A program made the translations under genes and the position numbers. Positions 37,897-47,271 of a stretch of 57,580 nt of DNA are shown here, in pieces. The notes beneath the pieces were generated by a model, which had not been told where the DNA came from, searched no databases, and saw only the letters and a list, made by a program, of their open reading frames with translations. This DNA comes from Actinophytocola sp. GTDB lineage: Bacteria > Actinomycetota > Actinomycetes > Mycobacteriales > Pseudonocardiaceae. Where the stretch lies: positions 1 through 57,580 of the forward strand of contig WHUD01000012.1 in the NCBI GenBank assembly GCA_009377385.1, in the 5' to 3' direction. How positions within the stretch are numbered: position 1 is the stretch's first letter; each line of letters starts with the position of its first letter.

Positions 37897-39105
37897 GTGT
37901 CGAGCTGGTCTGCACGCCTGCTGTCCGCCGCCGTCGTGACCCTGTTGAGCGCCCTGCTGCTCACGCCGACCGCAACCGCCAAGCCCGACCACTGCTCCTA
38001 CCGCCCGCTGCCGCCCCCGCCTGTCGACTCGTCCGAAGTCCCCAAGCCAGGCGAACCGTCCCCAACCCCGCTGCCCGTGCCGGACAACCCGCCCGGCGGT
38101 GAGCGGATGGCCGAGTGCGGGCACGTCCTCCCGGACGGCGTCAGCCGCCCCATGGGCAAGATCAGGGCGAAGGCATGGCTGCTGGCGGATTTGGACACCG
38201 GCACCGTGCTCGCCGCGAAGAACCCGCACGCCAGGCACCGGCCAGCGTCGCTGATCAAGGTGCTGCTCGCGCTGGCCGTGATCGACGAACTCGAGCCGGA
38301 CGACGTCGTCACCGCATCGGCCGCCGACATGCACCAGGAGTGCAGCTGCGTCGGCATCGTCAAGGGCCAGCGATACACAGTGGACAAACTGTTCACCAGC
38401 CTGCTGCTGCGCTCGGGCAACGACGTCGCGCACGCCCTCGGCTCGGCGCTTGGCGGCAATGACGAGGCGCTCGCCACAATGAACCGGCTCGCGGCCGACC
38501 TCGGCGCTGTGGACACCCGTGCGGCGACGACGTCCGGATTGGACGGTCCGGGCATGACGACGTCCGCCTACGACCTCGCACTGATCTTCCGCGCCGCGAT
38601 GGCGGAACCGCGCTTCATCAAGGCCGTCGGGACGTACCAGATGACGTTCAAGCGGCGGAAGCACAAGCGCCCCATCACCATCTACAACGACAACGACCTA
38701 CTGCACGAGTACCCCGGCTTCCTCGGCGGCAAGACCGGATTCACCAACGACGCACGGCACACCTACCTCGGCGCAGCCAGGCAAGGCGGCAAGCGACTCG
38801 CTGTGGTGATGCTGCGCGCGGAGCAGCACCCGATGCGGGTGAGCGACCAGGCCGCCAGGCTGCTGAACTACGGCTTCCGACTGTCCACACGCGACGTCGA
38901 ACCGGTCGGCACGCTGGTGGCGCCCGAGCAGGAAGACGTCGACACACCACGCACACAGCCGACCGAAGACGCGACCGAGAACCCCGAGACGAAGGAAGCC
39001 GCGACGGAAGGCCCTGGCGGCGCCACGCGGGAGGTCGTCGTGCTGGTGATCGTCGCGCTCATGCTGCTCACGACGATCGTGCTCCACCGCAGGACGCGGC
39101 GCTGA
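37897..39105 (+). CDS. D-alanyl-D-alanine carboxypeptidase (membrane-anchored PBP)
   Basis: A 402-residue secreted serine peptidase of the S11 family that trims the terminal D-Ala from cell-wall peptides. From the GTG at 37897 it has a signal peptide (SSWSARLLSAAVVTLLSALL), a Pro-rich linker, the SxxK motif PASLIK (Ser118/Lys121), SGN near 173, KTG near 279, then a charged Thr/Glu-rich stretch and a C-terminal membrane helix (VVVLVIVALMLLTTIVLH). I prefer this GTG because TACCCT lies 7 bases before it and it gives a normal signal peptide. An ATG at 37828 in frame would add 23 basic residues. It converges with the YihY gene without a gap. Confidence 0.92.
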   Translation: MSSWSARLLSAAVVTLLSALLLTPTATAKPDHCSYRPLPPPPVDSSEVPKPGEPSPTPLPVPDNPPGGERMAECGHVLPDGVSRPMGKIRAKAWLLADLDTGTVLAAKNPHARHRPASLIKVLLALAVIDELEPDDVVTASAADMHQECSCVGIVKGQRYTVDKLFTSLLLRSGNDVAHALGSALGGNDEALATMNRLAADLGAVDTRAATTSGLDGPGMTTSAYDLALIFRAAMAEPRFIKAVGTYQMTFKRRKHKRPITIYNDNDLLHEYPGFLGGKTGFTNDARHTYLGAARQGGKRLAVVMLRAEQHPMRVSDQAARLLNYGFRLSTRDVEPVGTLVAPEQEDVDTPRTQPTEDATENPETKEAATEGPGGATREVVVLVIVALMLLTTIVLHRRTRR

Positions 39106-40134
39106 TCAGCGTCTGCGCAGCCAGGTCAGCCCCGCGCCGAGTAGCCCGCCGACGCCGAGCAGGCCCGCCGCGCTCGCCACGCTCGGTCCGCGCCGGACGT
39201 GCACCTGCGGCCGAATCGTCACCGGAACGGGTGGCGCGATGACACCCGCCTGGTTCTCCCACGCCGTCGCCGTCCACGCGGTCACGAACAGCAGGAACCG
39301 GGACACCAGGTTCGCGAACACCAGCAGACCGAGCACGGGGCCGAACACCGCGAACGCGGGCTTCTGGGACACCCCGGCGAGGTAGAACGTCGCCAACTGC
39401 TGCAACAGCACGAACCCGATCGACGCGATCGCCGCGCCCTTGACCGCGGCGCGTATCGCCACCTTCTCCCGAGGCAACCGGGAGATGACCCACAGGAACA
39501 CCAGCATGTTGGCTACCAGCGACAGCAGGATCGTCGTGGCGCGCAGCAGCGCCGTCCACGGCTGCCCCTCGAGGCCAGCTTGCTCAAGCAACACCCTGCC
39601 GAGCCCGCCGCCGACCGCCGTCAACGCGAACGACACCAGCAGCGCGAGGCCGAGACCGGCGAGCGCGGCGAGATCCTTGAGGGTCTTCGTCACGATCGGG
39701 ATCTGCTTCTTCTCCTGGCCCCACTGCGCGGTGAGCGCGTCGCGCAGGTTGCTCATCCAGCCGATGCCCGCGTACAGCGCGATCCCGAGGCCGACGAGCC
39801 CGAGGCCGCCAGCCGATCGGGTCGCCGTGTCGACGATGTCGTTGACGACGTCGTTCAGGCCTGGTGGCACCGACCGATCGATGCCCCGAGTGATCTCGTT
39901 CATCACGAGCTGGTTGCGCCCGATCACGAGCCCGATGACGGCGAACGCCACCATCAGGATGGGGATCACCGACAGCACGCTGAAGTAGGTGATCGCGGCC
40001 GCGTAATGCTCGCCGTAGCGCTCATTGAATGCGTCGTTCGCGCGGAGGACGTGATCGAGCGCCGGGTATTTCCGGCGCAGCCGAGGCAGCAGTTTGTCCT
40101 TTTCGGTCTTGTGCTCAGCTTGCTTGTTCGCCAC
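39106..40134 (-). CDS. YihY/BrkB-family inner membrane protein
   Basis: A 342-residue protein with about six to seven membrane helices. It shows the family start YGEHYAAAITYFSVLSVIPI, then SAGGLGLVGLGIALYAGIGW, MSNLRDALTAQWG and FVLLQQLATFYLAGVSQKPA. The C-terminal tail is basic (HVRRG, WLRRR). The family is widespread and was once named ribonuclease BN by mistake; its role is not settled. The GTG at 40134 has TACCGT 8 bases before it. It ends exactly against the convergent carboxypeptidase gene. Confidence 0.88.
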   Translation of the reverse strand: MANKQAEHKTEKDKLLPRLRRKYPALDHVLRANDAFNERYGEHYAAAITYFSVLSVIPILMVAFAVIGLVIGRNQLVMNEITRGIDRSVPPGLNDVVNDIVDTATRSAGGLGLVGLGIALYAGIGWMSNLRDALTAQWGQEKKQIPIVTKTLKDLAALAGLGLALLVSFALTAVGGGLGRVLLEQAGLEGQPWTALLRATTILLSLVANMLVFLWVISRLPREKVAIRAAVKGAAIASIGFVLLQQLATFYLAGVSQKPAFAVFGPVLGLLVFANLVSRFLLFVTAWTATAWENQAGVIAPPVPVTIRPQVHVRRGPSVASAAGLLGVGGLLGAGLTWLRRR

Positions 40135-40188
40135 AGACCATCACGGTAGACCGTCCGCCAGATCACCGCTCGCCCGTGTGCCGGAACG

Positions 40189-42744
40189 TCAGGCCGGTGC
40201 GCCGACCGGACCGTAGGTGGTGGTGCGCTGCCGCGCCGGACGTCCAGCCAGCGTGGCGAGCTGCTCCAGCTCCTCGACGCTCCGGGACGACCCGTGCTCC
40301 GAACCAGCCATCCGCGAGATGGTCTCCTCCATCAGGGTGCCGCCGACGTCGTTAGCTCCGCCCCGCAGCACCTGCGCGGTGCCGGTGTCGCCGAGCTTCA
40401 CCCAGGAGCACTGGATGTTGTCGATGCGACCGTGCAGCGCGAGCCGCGCGAAGGCGTGCACCGCACGGTTGTCGCGCATCGTTGGGCCGGGCCGGGCGAC
40501 GCCTGCGAGGTAGATCGGCGCGTTGTGGTGCACGAACGGCAGCCCGACGAATTCGGTGAACCCGCCGCCAGTGTTGAGATCTAGCGCTGTATCCGCGATG
40601 CCTGCGAGCACCCGCAGATGGCCGAGCCAGTGCCTCGGGTTGTCGACGTGGCCGTACATCATCGTGCTGCTGGACGGGATGCCGAGCCGGTGCGCCGTCG
40701 ACACGACGTCGACCCAGGTCGCGGCGGGCAGCTTGCCCTTGGTCAGCACCCACCGGACGTCGTCGTCCAGGATTTCGGCCGCGGTGCCGGGGATGGAGTC
40801 GAGCCCGGCGTCGCGGAGCTCGGTCAGCCACTCTGCGACGCTGATGCCCGCCTTCGACGCGGCTGAGACGATCTCCATCGGTGAGAAGGCGTGGACGTGC
40901 ATGCCGGGCACCTTCGCCTTGATGGCGCGCACGATGTCGGCGTAGTAGGTGACTGGCAGCTTCGGGTCTATGCCGCCCTGCATGCACACCTCGGTCGCGC
41001 CAGCCGCCGCGGCCTCCGCCGCCCGCTCAGCGACGTCGTCCGCAGAGAGCCGGTAGGCGTCGGCGTCGCGCTCCCGCTGCGCGAAGGCGCAGAACCGGCA
41101 GCCGACGTAGCAGACGTTGGAGAAGTTGATGTTGCGGTTGACGACGTAGGTGATGTCGTCGCCGACGACGTCCGCGCGCAGCTCGTCTGCCAGCTTGGTG
41201 AGGGTGTCGAGGGTGGCGCCGTCCGAGGTCAGCAACGCCATGGCGGCGTCAGCGTTGGCCTCGGCCAGCAGCGCGGCGGGGTCGTCCTCGGCGAGCGCGA
41301 GCCCGGTGCGGACGTCGGCGTCCAGCCGCTCCGGCGCGGCCTCCGGTGCGGTGACGGACGCCTTGAGCGCGTCCCAGTCGCCGTACACCGTGTCGAAGTC
41401 GCCACGCCGGTCGGCCGTGCGGCCGTCGACGTCGATGGCGGCGTGCAGGTCCGAGCGCCCGGTGGTGTCGAAGCCGCCGTCCGGCTCCTGCCACGTCCTG
41501 CCGACGACGTCGGCGGCGTCGTCCGCGAGGCCGTCCGGGGTCGCCAGCGCGCGGACATGCTCGTGCAGCCGGACATCGATCCACCGCTCGGCGTCGCGGA
41601 CGTACTTCGGGTACACCGCGAGTCGTTCGGACAGCTCGTATCCGGCCTCCGACGTCCAGCCGGAGAGCGCGTCGATGGCCGGCCACGGCCGTTCAGGGTT
41701 GACATGGTCAGCCGTCACAGGAGACACCCCGCCCCAGTCGTCCACCCCGGCGCGCAGCAGCAGCGCGTGCTCGTCGCCGAGCAGGTTCGGCGGCGCCTGC
41801 ACGCTCACGCCAGGCGGCATCAGCAGCCGCGCGACCGCAACGGTCGCGGCGAGGTCGGTGAGGTCGGCGTCCGGGGCGGAGCGCATCGCGGTGTCCGGTT
41901 TGGCCCGGAAGTTCTGGACGATGATCTCCTGCACGTTGCGGTACTGCCGCGCGCGCTGCCGGATCGCGTGCAGCGACTCCGCCCGTTCCGTCCGGTTCTC
42001 CCCGATGCCGACCAGGATGCCGGTGGTAAACGGCACGCCGACCCTGCCGGCGTCGTCCAGCACCCGCAGCCGCACCGTGGGCTCCTTGTCCGGACTGCCG
42101 TAGTGCGGCCCGCCCGGCTCGGACCACAGCCGCTCCGCCGTGGTCTCCAGCATCATGCCCATGCTGGCAGCGACGGGCTTGAGTCGCTGCAGCTCCTCCC
42201 AGCTCAGCACGCCTGGGTTGAGGTGCGGCAGCAACCCGGTCTCCTCGAGCACCGCGATGGCACATGCCCGCACGTAGTCCAATGTGGACGCATGGCCACG
42301 CGCTTCGAGCCATTCCTTCGCCTGCGGCCAGCGCTCCTCCGGCCGGTCGCCCAGCGTGAACAGCGCTTCCTTGCAGCCGGCCTTTGCGCCTGAGCGGGCG
42401 ATGTCGAGCACCTCGTCGCGTTCGAGGAACAGCGAGTCGAGCTTGCCGGGCACGCTCACGAAAGTGCAGTAGTGACATCGGTCACGACACAGCCGTGTGA
42501 GCGGGATGAAGACGCTGCTGCTGTACGTGATGATTCCGGCGCGGCCCTGGTCAGCGAGGTGCGCGTCGCGGACCCGCGCGGCGGCAGCGAGCAGCCGCTC
42601 GAACTGCTCACCGCGCGCGTGCAGCAACGTCGCCGCCTCGGTGACGTCGATGCTGACGCCGTCTTCCGCCCTGCGCAGCGCCCTGCTGATCGCAGAGCTG
42701 GCTGGCGTCGGCTCGGACGGCGTGAGCTGCAGGCGCTGTCGCAT
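40189..42744 (-). CDS. fbiC: FO synthase, CofG-CofH fusion (FbiC)
   Basis: FbiC makes FO, the deazaflavin core of coenzyme F420, from tyrosine and the pyrimidine ribityl intermediate. The 851 residues hold two radical-SAM modules. The N-terminal CofG has its cluster motif CRDRCHYC at Cys86, Cys90 and Cys93. The C-terminal CofH has CYVGCRFC near residue 570, followed by [20 protein letters not shown]. Later motifs ([40 protein letters not shown]) fit CofH. The ATG at 42744 has TAGGCT 7 bases before it, so it is leaderless. This indicates that the organism makes F420. Confidence 0.97.
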   Translation of the reverse strand: MRQRLQLTPSEPTPASSAISRALRRAEDGVSIDVTEAATLLHARGEQFERLLAAAARVRDAHLADQGRAGIITYSSSVFIPLTRLCRDRCHYCTFVSVPGKLDSLFLERDEVLDIARSGAKAGCKEALFTLGDRPEERWPQAKEWLEARGHASTLDYVRACAIAVLEETGLLPHLNPGVLSWEELQRLKPVAASMGMMLETTAERLWSEPGGPHYGSPDKEPTVRLRVLDDAGRVGVPFTTGILVGIGENRTERAESLHAIRQRARQYRNVQEIIVQNFRAKPDTAMRSAPDADLTDLAATVAVARLLMPPGVSVQAPPNLLGDEHALLLRAGVDDWGGVSPVTADHVNPERPWPAIDALSGWTSEAGYELSERLAVYPKYVRDAERWIDVRLHEHVRALATPDGLADDAADVVGRTWQEPDGGFDTTGRSDLHAAIDVDGRTADRRGDFDTVYGDWDALKASVTAPEAAPERLDADVRTGLALAEDDPAALLAEANADAAMALLTSDGATLDTLTKLADELRADVVGDDITYVVNRNINFSNVCYVGCRFCAFAQRERDADAYRLSADDVAERAAEAAAAGATEVCMQGGIDPKLPVTYYADIVRAIKAKVPGMHVHAFSPMEIVSAASKAGISVAEWLTELRDAGLDSIPGTAAEILDDDVRWVLTKGKLPAATWVDVVSTAHRLGIPSSSTMMYGHVDNPRHWLGHLRVLAGIADTALDLNTGGGFTEFVGLPFVHHNAPIYLAGVARPGPTMRDNRAVHAFARLALHGRIDNIQCSWVKLGDTGTAQVLRGGANDVGGTLMEETISRMAGSEHGSSRSVEELEQLATLAGRPARQRTTTYGPVGAPA

Positions 42745-42788
42745 GATCGCGAGCCTACGGCGGGACGCCGACAGCCCGCTAGGACGAA

Positions 42789-43178
42789 TCACGCAGCGCG
42801 GGAACTCTCCACAGGGGCTTTGTCGGTGCGCTCGGCCGACGACGCGCGAGACGGGGCGGGAACGGACGCCGCACCACGGGCCTCGGCGACGCGCTCGGCG
42901 CGAGCCGCCGTTGCGCGGTCGGCGACGTCCTTACGCCCTGCAACCGAGTGGGCGAGCTCCTGCCTGCGGCGGCGGGCGACCCCAGCGACCATGCCAACGA
43001 CACCGACGCCGAACGCGACGACGCCGACCGGTCCGAGCAGGCCAAACGACGTAGCACTCTCCGCGGCGACCTGACCGGTACTGGCGAAAGCGGCGCTGCC
43101 TATCGAGACCAGACCCGCCGCGACCGCGAGAATCGTCGTCGCGACGCGGGCCACCATCGTCGTGATCAGGTCCCGCAC
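42789..43178 (-). CDS. Small membrane protein of unknown function (129 aa)
   Basis: A 129-residue protein with two hydrophobic helices ([20 protein letters not shown] and [20 protein letters not shown]) and a long basic, Ala-rich cytoplasmic tail ([35 protein letters not shown]). The GTG at 43178 follows GGAGGT at 7 bases. It lies next to fbiC with a 44-base gap but shows no link to F420. I do not recognise a family. Confidence 0.6.
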   Translation of the reverse strand: MRDLITTMVARVATTILAVAAGLVSIGSAAFASTGQVAAESATSFGLLGPVGVVAFGVGVVGMVAGVARRRRQELAHSVAGRKDVADRATAARAERVAEARGAASVPAPSRASSAERTDKAPVESSRAA

Positions 43179-43509
43179 TTGCGCACCTCCAACGTCTCGA
43201 CGAGCCCCGATCGAGTGACGGGCTCGACGGATACGACATTCGGAACTACCGAGCGTGTAAAGCTCGCAGCCATATGGCTGACTTGACGGCAGAGGCTATC
43301 GAACGTCGTGATGCACGATGCACGGGGGTGACCACCGGCACGCCAACCTCGTCGGCGTGTCGACAAATCGATACCCGATGGAGGGACAGGTGATCGTTCT
43401 CACCTACACGGCGACGGGGCCATGCCACTACGGTCGACCACGCGCAACCCTGCGCCCTACTTTCCCGTGCATCCAGCGCGAACCCCTATGTCCGACCACT
43501 GGAGGTCTT
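43179..43509. promoter_or_regulatory. Divergent intergenic region with a perfect 14-bp palindrome
   Basis: CAGCCATATGGCTG (43267-43280) is a perfect palindrome about 90 bases before the 129-aa gene and 230 before the next gene. The sequence near it is less GC-rich, as in promoters. The remaining bases, about 43300-43509, hold an open frame with no start signal or conserved look, so I do not call a gene. Confidence 0.4.
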
Positions 43510-44223
43510 GTGACTGCACCCGTGCGCACCCCGACAGCACCCGGCCAGCGACTCAGCGCCACCGTCGAGCACCTGCTCGACCCCGAGGCTAACCATGACC
43601 TCTGGCAGGGGCGCGGCACCATCGCCGTCGTGCGCGGGTTCGACAAGGACAGCAGAAGCTTCCACCGCACCGTGCTGCGCGCGGCGGCGACGCACGGCTG
43701 GTCGGTGACCGACGTGCCTGCCGCGCCCACCTTCGGCAGCATCCCGGCGCACACCGACGTCCAGCTCGTCGTCGCGGCCCGCGCCTCGCTGCGCGCGGTG
43801 GCCGAGCGTTGCGCCGCCCACTGGGGCGCACACGTCGTCTGCCCGGAGACCGCGGGCGACGGCGCGGAGTGGCAGGCACGGCCCGCCGCCAGCCTCACCC
43901 TCTCGAGCGACACGATGTCGGACAGCGTCGCGTCGAGCCTGCACATCACCGGCCCAGTGCGCTATACCGCTGGTGACGGAGACGAGGCAACCGCGAGCGC
44001 GCTCGTCATCGAGCTGTGTGAGTCAGGCGCGCTGGTGACCGCCGAGGGAGACACAGGCACCCACACGCTGCGCGTCACCGAAGGCAGCCTCGGCATCACG
44101 CTGGACGAACCGGCGCGGGCGACGCTCGATGGCCACCCACTCTTGCTGCCGGACGGCGAGTACACGGTCACGCCTCGACCTGCCGCGTTCCGCCATCTGA
44201 TCGCGGGCGAACCAGCGGCGTAG
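43510..44223 (+). CDS. Conserved protein of unknown function (237 aa)
   Basis: A soluble 237-residue protein. The first half (VEHLLDPEANHDLWQGRGTI, AVVRGFDKDSRSFHRTVLRA) looks like an alpha/beta fold. The second half (SALVIELCESGALVTAEGDT, LDGHPLLLPDGEYTVTPRPA) is rich in beta strands. The layout recalls lipid or NAD kinase-like proteins with a nucleotide-binding domain and a beta-sandwich, but the GGDGT motif is absent, so I do not assign that activity. The GTG at 43510 follows GGAGG by 5 bases. An in-frame ATG at 43381 lacks a ribosome site. Confidence 0.65.
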   Translation: MTAPVRTPTAPGQRLSATVEHLLDPEANHDLWQGRGTIAVVRGFDKDSRSFHRTVLRAAATHGWSVTDVPAAPTFGSIPAHTDVQLVVAARASLRAVAERCAAHWGAHVVCPETAGDGAEWQARPAASLTLSSDTMSDSVASSLHITGPVRYTAGDGDEATASALVIELCESGALVTAEGDTGTHTLRVTEGSLGITLDEPARATLDGHPLLLPDGEYTVTPRPAAFRHLIAGEPAA

Positions 44224-44256
44224 GCGTCCGGCAGACCCGGCGATAGGGTCCTCGCC

Positions 44257-44517
44257 ATGGCACCCCGAGGCGAGCGCGTCACGTTCACCGGGTCGAGCGG
44301 ACACTCGCTCGGCCTGCCGCTGCTGCTGTTGCACTCGCCGCAGGACACCGTCGTCGGCATCGACAACGCCGCCGAGATCTACACGGCCGCCCGGCACCCG
44401 AAGTCGTTCATCTCGCTGGACGGCGCCGACCACCTGCTCACCCATCCGAGACATGCGGAGCGGGTGGCGCAGCTCATCACCGCATGGGCTGACCCGTACC
44501 TGCCAGACCCGGCCTAA
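44257..44517 (+). pseudogene. Remnant of an alpha/beta-hydrolase (hydrolase-OsmC type) with a large in-frame deletion
   Basis: 86 residues. The first 18 (GERVTFTGSSGHSL) match the start of actinobacterial hydrolase-OsmC fusion proteins. The next residues jump to the late hydrolase region LPLLLLHSPQDTVVGIDNAA, EIYTAARHPKSFISLDGADH, LLTHPRHAERVAQLI. The nucleophile-Ser region between (well over 100 residues) is missing in frame, and the OsmC domain that should follow is absent. It retains the Asp and His regions but cannot be catalytic. It overlaps the convergent Crp-type gene by 4 bases. The family match is from memory. Confidence 0.65.
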
Positions 44518-45251
44518 CCGGACATGGCAGTCAGCCGGTCGACGTCGAGCAGGTCGATGGCGCCGTAGCGCACTTTGATCAGGCCCTGGCGCTCGAACTC
44601 CTTGAGCGTCTTGTTCAGCGACGGCCGCTGCACGCCGAGCATCGCCGCGAGGGTGCGTTGCGGCAGCGGCACCGCGCCGTCGACGGCCTCTTCGAGCAGG
44701 ATCCGCGCGATCTGTTCGGTCAGCGACCGGCCAAGCATGCCGATGATGCGCTCCTGGCTCTCCGCGAGCCGCATTGCGACGCTGGACAGCCATCTGCGCG
44801 CGATCGAGAGCCGGTTGCCGAGCAGGCCCTCGAACGACTCGCCGTCCAGGTAGAGCACGGTCGTGTCGGCGAGCGCGTGCGCGGTGTACGGCAGCGGCAT
44901 GCCGAGCAGGTACTGGATGTCCCCGTCGACCGCGCCCGGCCCGATGACGTGCACGACCGCCCGCTTGCTGCCTGCCCCGACGGACAGCTCCAGCCTGCCG
45001 CTGCGCACGATCCACACGCCGTCCGCCTCGTCGCCCGCGCGGAATACAACAGAGCCCCGCTCGAACGCCGTCGTGCGCAGGCTCGCGGCGAGCGCGGACA
45101 GGTCGTCAGGGGTGAACGGAGCGGCGTCGCCGTGCCCGACACAACGCGCGACCCAGGCCGCCTGCCGGATCGCCAGCTCGGCAGGCCCACCGCCGCCGAG
45201 CAGGCGCATCGAACGCTGGAGTGTCTCGGCCGGGTGCTTGGACAGTTCCAT
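44514..45251 (-). CDS. Crp/Fnr-family transcriptional regulator
   Basis: A 245-residue regulator. Residues about 45-150 are a cyclic-nucleotide-binding-type beta roll (FERGSVVFRAGDEADGVWIV, RSGRLELSVGAGSKRAVVHV, IGPGAVDGDIQYLLGMPLPY). A dimer helix and a winged helix follow (EQIARILLEE, LPQRTLAAMLGVQRPSLNKT, LKEFERQGLIKVRYG). No Fnr-type Cys cluster is seen, and the Arg of the cAMP site is not obvious, so the ligand is open. The ATG at 45251 follows AGGAAG. A GTGAN6TCAC site sits at 45969 in front of a nearby small gene. Confidence 0.88.
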   Translation of the reverse strand: MELSKHPAETLQRSMRLLGGGGPAELAIRQAAWVARCVGHGDAAPFTPDDLSALAASLRTTAFERGSVVFRAGDEADGVWIVRSGRLELSVGAGSKRAVVHVIGPGAVDGDIQYLLGMPLPYTAHALADTTVLYLDGESFEGLLGNRLSIARRWLSSVAMRLAESQERIIGMLGRSLTEQIARILLEEAVDGAVPLPQRTLAAMLGVQRPSLNKTLKEFERQGLIKVRYGAIDLLDVDRLTAMSG

Positions 45252-45522
45252 GTACGCTTCCTGACTCGTCGAGAAGGACCGGGGACGCAGGAGCCTTATG
45301 GACCCCATCATGCGCCGCTGTGCCAGCTGCCCTGACACGATCCCTTCCCGCAGCCGGGATGGCGCGGGATTCGCGGCCGCGGTTCTAGCGTGGCATCCGG
45401 CACGGCTTCCGGTACAGGAAAAGTGGCCCACCTGGCGGACGGCGCAAGACACCCTCAATCTCAATTCGGAACGCCTGACGCGCCAGATTGGCCGGGCGGG
45501 ACCGGGTCGTCGGTGTCGAAGG

Positions 45523-45780
45523 TCAGCTGACGTCGTCCCCGTGCTGCCGCTGGTTTCGCTCAGTGAGCCACCGCAGGAAGTCCGGATCGTCGTCAGGTGG
45601 CAGCGCGCCCGTGGAGAAGTGTCCTGCGGCGGGGGCGTGCAGCGAGGCACGGAAGCGAGCCCATTGCGAATGGTTGGTCACCACGAGTGCGGTCGCACCG
45701 ATGAAAGCGGCCACGATGAGCAGGGCATTGCCGGTCAGCATCGCCACGATCAGAATGATGATCGCTACGGTAAATCGCAT
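45523..45780 (-). CDS. Small membrane protein (85 aa)
   Basis: An 85-residue protein that starts with two adjoining hydrophobic stretches (RFTVAIIILIVAMLTGNALL and IVAAFIGATALVV) and ends in a soluble tail with many Asp residues and His (LPPDDDPDFLRWLTERNQRQ). The ATG at 45780 follows GGAGGGAG at good spacing, which supports a real gene. It is alone on the minus strand, divergent from a small zinc-ribbon gene. No family is recognised. Confidence 0.6.
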   Translation of the reverse strand: MRFTVAIIILIVAMLTGNALLIVAAFIGATALVVTNHSQWARFRASLHAPAAGHFSTGALPPDDDPDFLRWLTERNQRQHGDDVS

Positions 45781-45968
45781 GGCGTGCTCCCTCCAGGACG
45801 TCGGTACCGGCGAGTAGGGCATTCATTCGACCATTCGCGATCCGCAAGTTCAAACAACAGTTCATAGGGTTTGTTTGCTGAACTGTTATCCGACCACGGC
45901 AACGCACGAGCCTGACTCGCGACCTCTACCCGAAACCGCCCAGAATTTCCGAACGTCGGCGTATCTCG

Positions 45969-45982
45969 TGACATACGTCACT
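45969..45982. promoter_or_regulatory. GTGAN6TCAC Crp-type site
   Basis: GTGACATACGTCAC matches the core of Crp/GlxR operators (GTGA-N6-TCAC). It lies 43 bases before the small zinc-ribbon gene at 46026 and about 190 bases before the divergent 85-aa gene. A Crp-type regulator gene is 700 bases away. Confidence 0.45.
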
Positions 45983-46025
45983 CGTTGGTCGGAGCAACAC
46001 GACACCTCTCCCACGGAGGCCGGCC

Positions 46026-46199
46026 ATGACACCGGAACGCCTCACCCTCAAGGAAAGCCCCGATCAGTGCTGCGCCGAGTGCGCCCAGCCGCTTGACCAG
46101 AGTCCGTCTTTTCGCAGGTCAGCAGCGGGAGAGCTGATTTGCGAAGAGTGCATCGAACTGCTGGAGCCTGCCTTCGAGCACTACGTGCCGGCCGCATAA
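46026..46199 (+). CDS. 57-aa zinc-ribbon-like micro-protein
   Basis: A short gene starting MTPERLTLKESPDQCCAECA and ending FEHYVPAA. It carries two Cys pairs: CAEC (Cys20, Cys23, with one more Cys before them) and CEEC about 20 residues later, a CX2C-X(n)-CX2C layout that usually holds one zinc. GGAGG stands 6-8 bases before the ATG, and codon use is typical. A GTGAN6TCAC site lies 43 bases upstream. Small proteins of this type in actinobacteria may act as adaptors or DNA-binding accessories. The function is unknown. Confidence 0.65.
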   Translation: MTPERLTLKESPDQCCAECAQPLDQSPSFRRSAAGELICEECIELLEPAFEHYVPAA

Positions 46200-46363
46200 C
46201 GTCCAACCCTTCTCCGAGCCTGGCGGCCACGCCGCCGCACCGCCCGGCGCCGCAGCGCCTCCTGCCATTACCACATTGATTCCGTGACAGGCCTACCCGC
46301 GCCTGGATATGAATGATACGGTAATTTCATTTAACGAAATGTTCACGTGGGAGGTCGGTTGAC

Positions 46364-47194
46364 ATGCTAGGGAAGAACTTCACCCCAGGTATGGCGTACC
46401 GAGACGACTGCAGCTGGGTGCGCATCAAGACACGCGGCCCCGTGATCACCCAGGGCGTCGACCGGCCGACCGTGCGACTGACCGTCGACGACAACGGGAA
46501 AGTGCGACGCACCAAGGTGTACGCCAACCGCGACTACGAGACCCGGCCAAGCAACGCGAACCCGGCTCGGCGAGAGTGGATCATTCCGTCGTCGGTGTCA
46601 CACCCTCCAGTGGCGTCGCTGAATACCCGCCGCCAAGGACTTCCGCAGCTAGACGCACCGAAGAAGCCCCGTCGCAGGAAGGCGCGACCCGCCGCGCTCT
46701 CCGGGAGGGCAACGGGTCCGACAGCCATCCGCCGGACACCCGGCTCGGCCGCCCGACCGCATGACATCGTCATCGCACCAGTGGACAACCAGTACTGCGA
46801 GGAAGCCTGCTACTGGCTGCCGCCGACCACCGAGCACGTCACCGCGAGCCAGTACGCCATCCTTGACGCGCTGTCTCAACTGCTGTGGGTGGATGTCCCC
46901 GCTGCGCAGTGGCGGGACGGCGAACTGGTCGAGCACGACGCGCCCATCGGCCTCACAAGTACTGAGTTGGCCGCCGAAGTTCACCACGTGGAACAGCCGA
47001 CGCCTCGTCAGATGCGCTCGGTCGAACACACCATCAAACATCTGATCCAGCGCAGGCTCGTCGAGCGAACCAGCACCCGCCGATACCGGTTGCGCGGCTG
47101 GCAGTGCCTACACACCCGGCGCAGGACGACCCGGCGCGCGATCGAGATCGGCGGCGGACGCGCGGTGTACCAATACGTCCGGCACAGCGCCTGA
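46364..47194 (+). CDS. Accessory protein with a winged-helix-like C-terminal half
   Basis: A 276-residue basic protein. Residues 1-60 are a small beta-type region (MLGKNFTPGMAYRDDCSWVR, RPTVRLTVDDNGKVRRTKVY). A basic low-complexity linker (APKKPRRRKARPAALSGRAT) follows. The C-terminal 140 residues are helical and resemble a winged helix: TASQYAILDALSQLLWV, MRSVEHTIKHLIQRRLVERT, STRRYRLRGW. It may be a DNA-binding protein of an integrated element, but no phage or plasmid gene is next to it. GGGAGGT precedes the ATG. The AT-rich stretch just upstream (CATTT/AAATG inverted repeat near 46328-46341) differs from the surrounding DNA. Confidence 0.6.
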   Translation: MLGKNFTPGMAYRDDCSWVRIKTRGPVITQGVDRPTVRLTVDDNGKVRRTKVYANRDYETRPSNANPARREWIIPSSVSHPPVASLNTRRQGLPQLDAPKKPRRRKARPAALSGRATGPTAIRRTPGSAARPHDIVIAPVDNQYCEEACYWLPPTTEHVTASQYAILDALSQLLWVDVPAAQWRDGELVEHDAPIGLTSTELAAEVHHVEQPTPRQMRSVEHTIKHLIQRRLVERTSTRRYRLRGWQCLHTRRRTTRRAIEIGGGRAVYQYVRHSA

Positions 47195-47271
47195 CCCGCT
47201 CGCTGGCCAGCCGGATCATACGGCGTGACCCGACGGCCAGGCCACGGAAGACCACCCCGGAGGTGGCGAGC

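Noticed and set aside
40891-42393. 500-codon open frame on the plus strand opposite fbiC
   Set aside because: It is the antisense shadow of a well-conserved radical-SAM gene in GC-rich DNA, and its translation is low-complexity and rich in Arg, Gly and Val.
45298-45867. 189-codon plus-strand frame upstream of the Crp-type gene
   Set aside because: There is no ribosome site, it is Arg-rich and low-complexity, and it overlaps the better supported 85-aa gene on the other strand.
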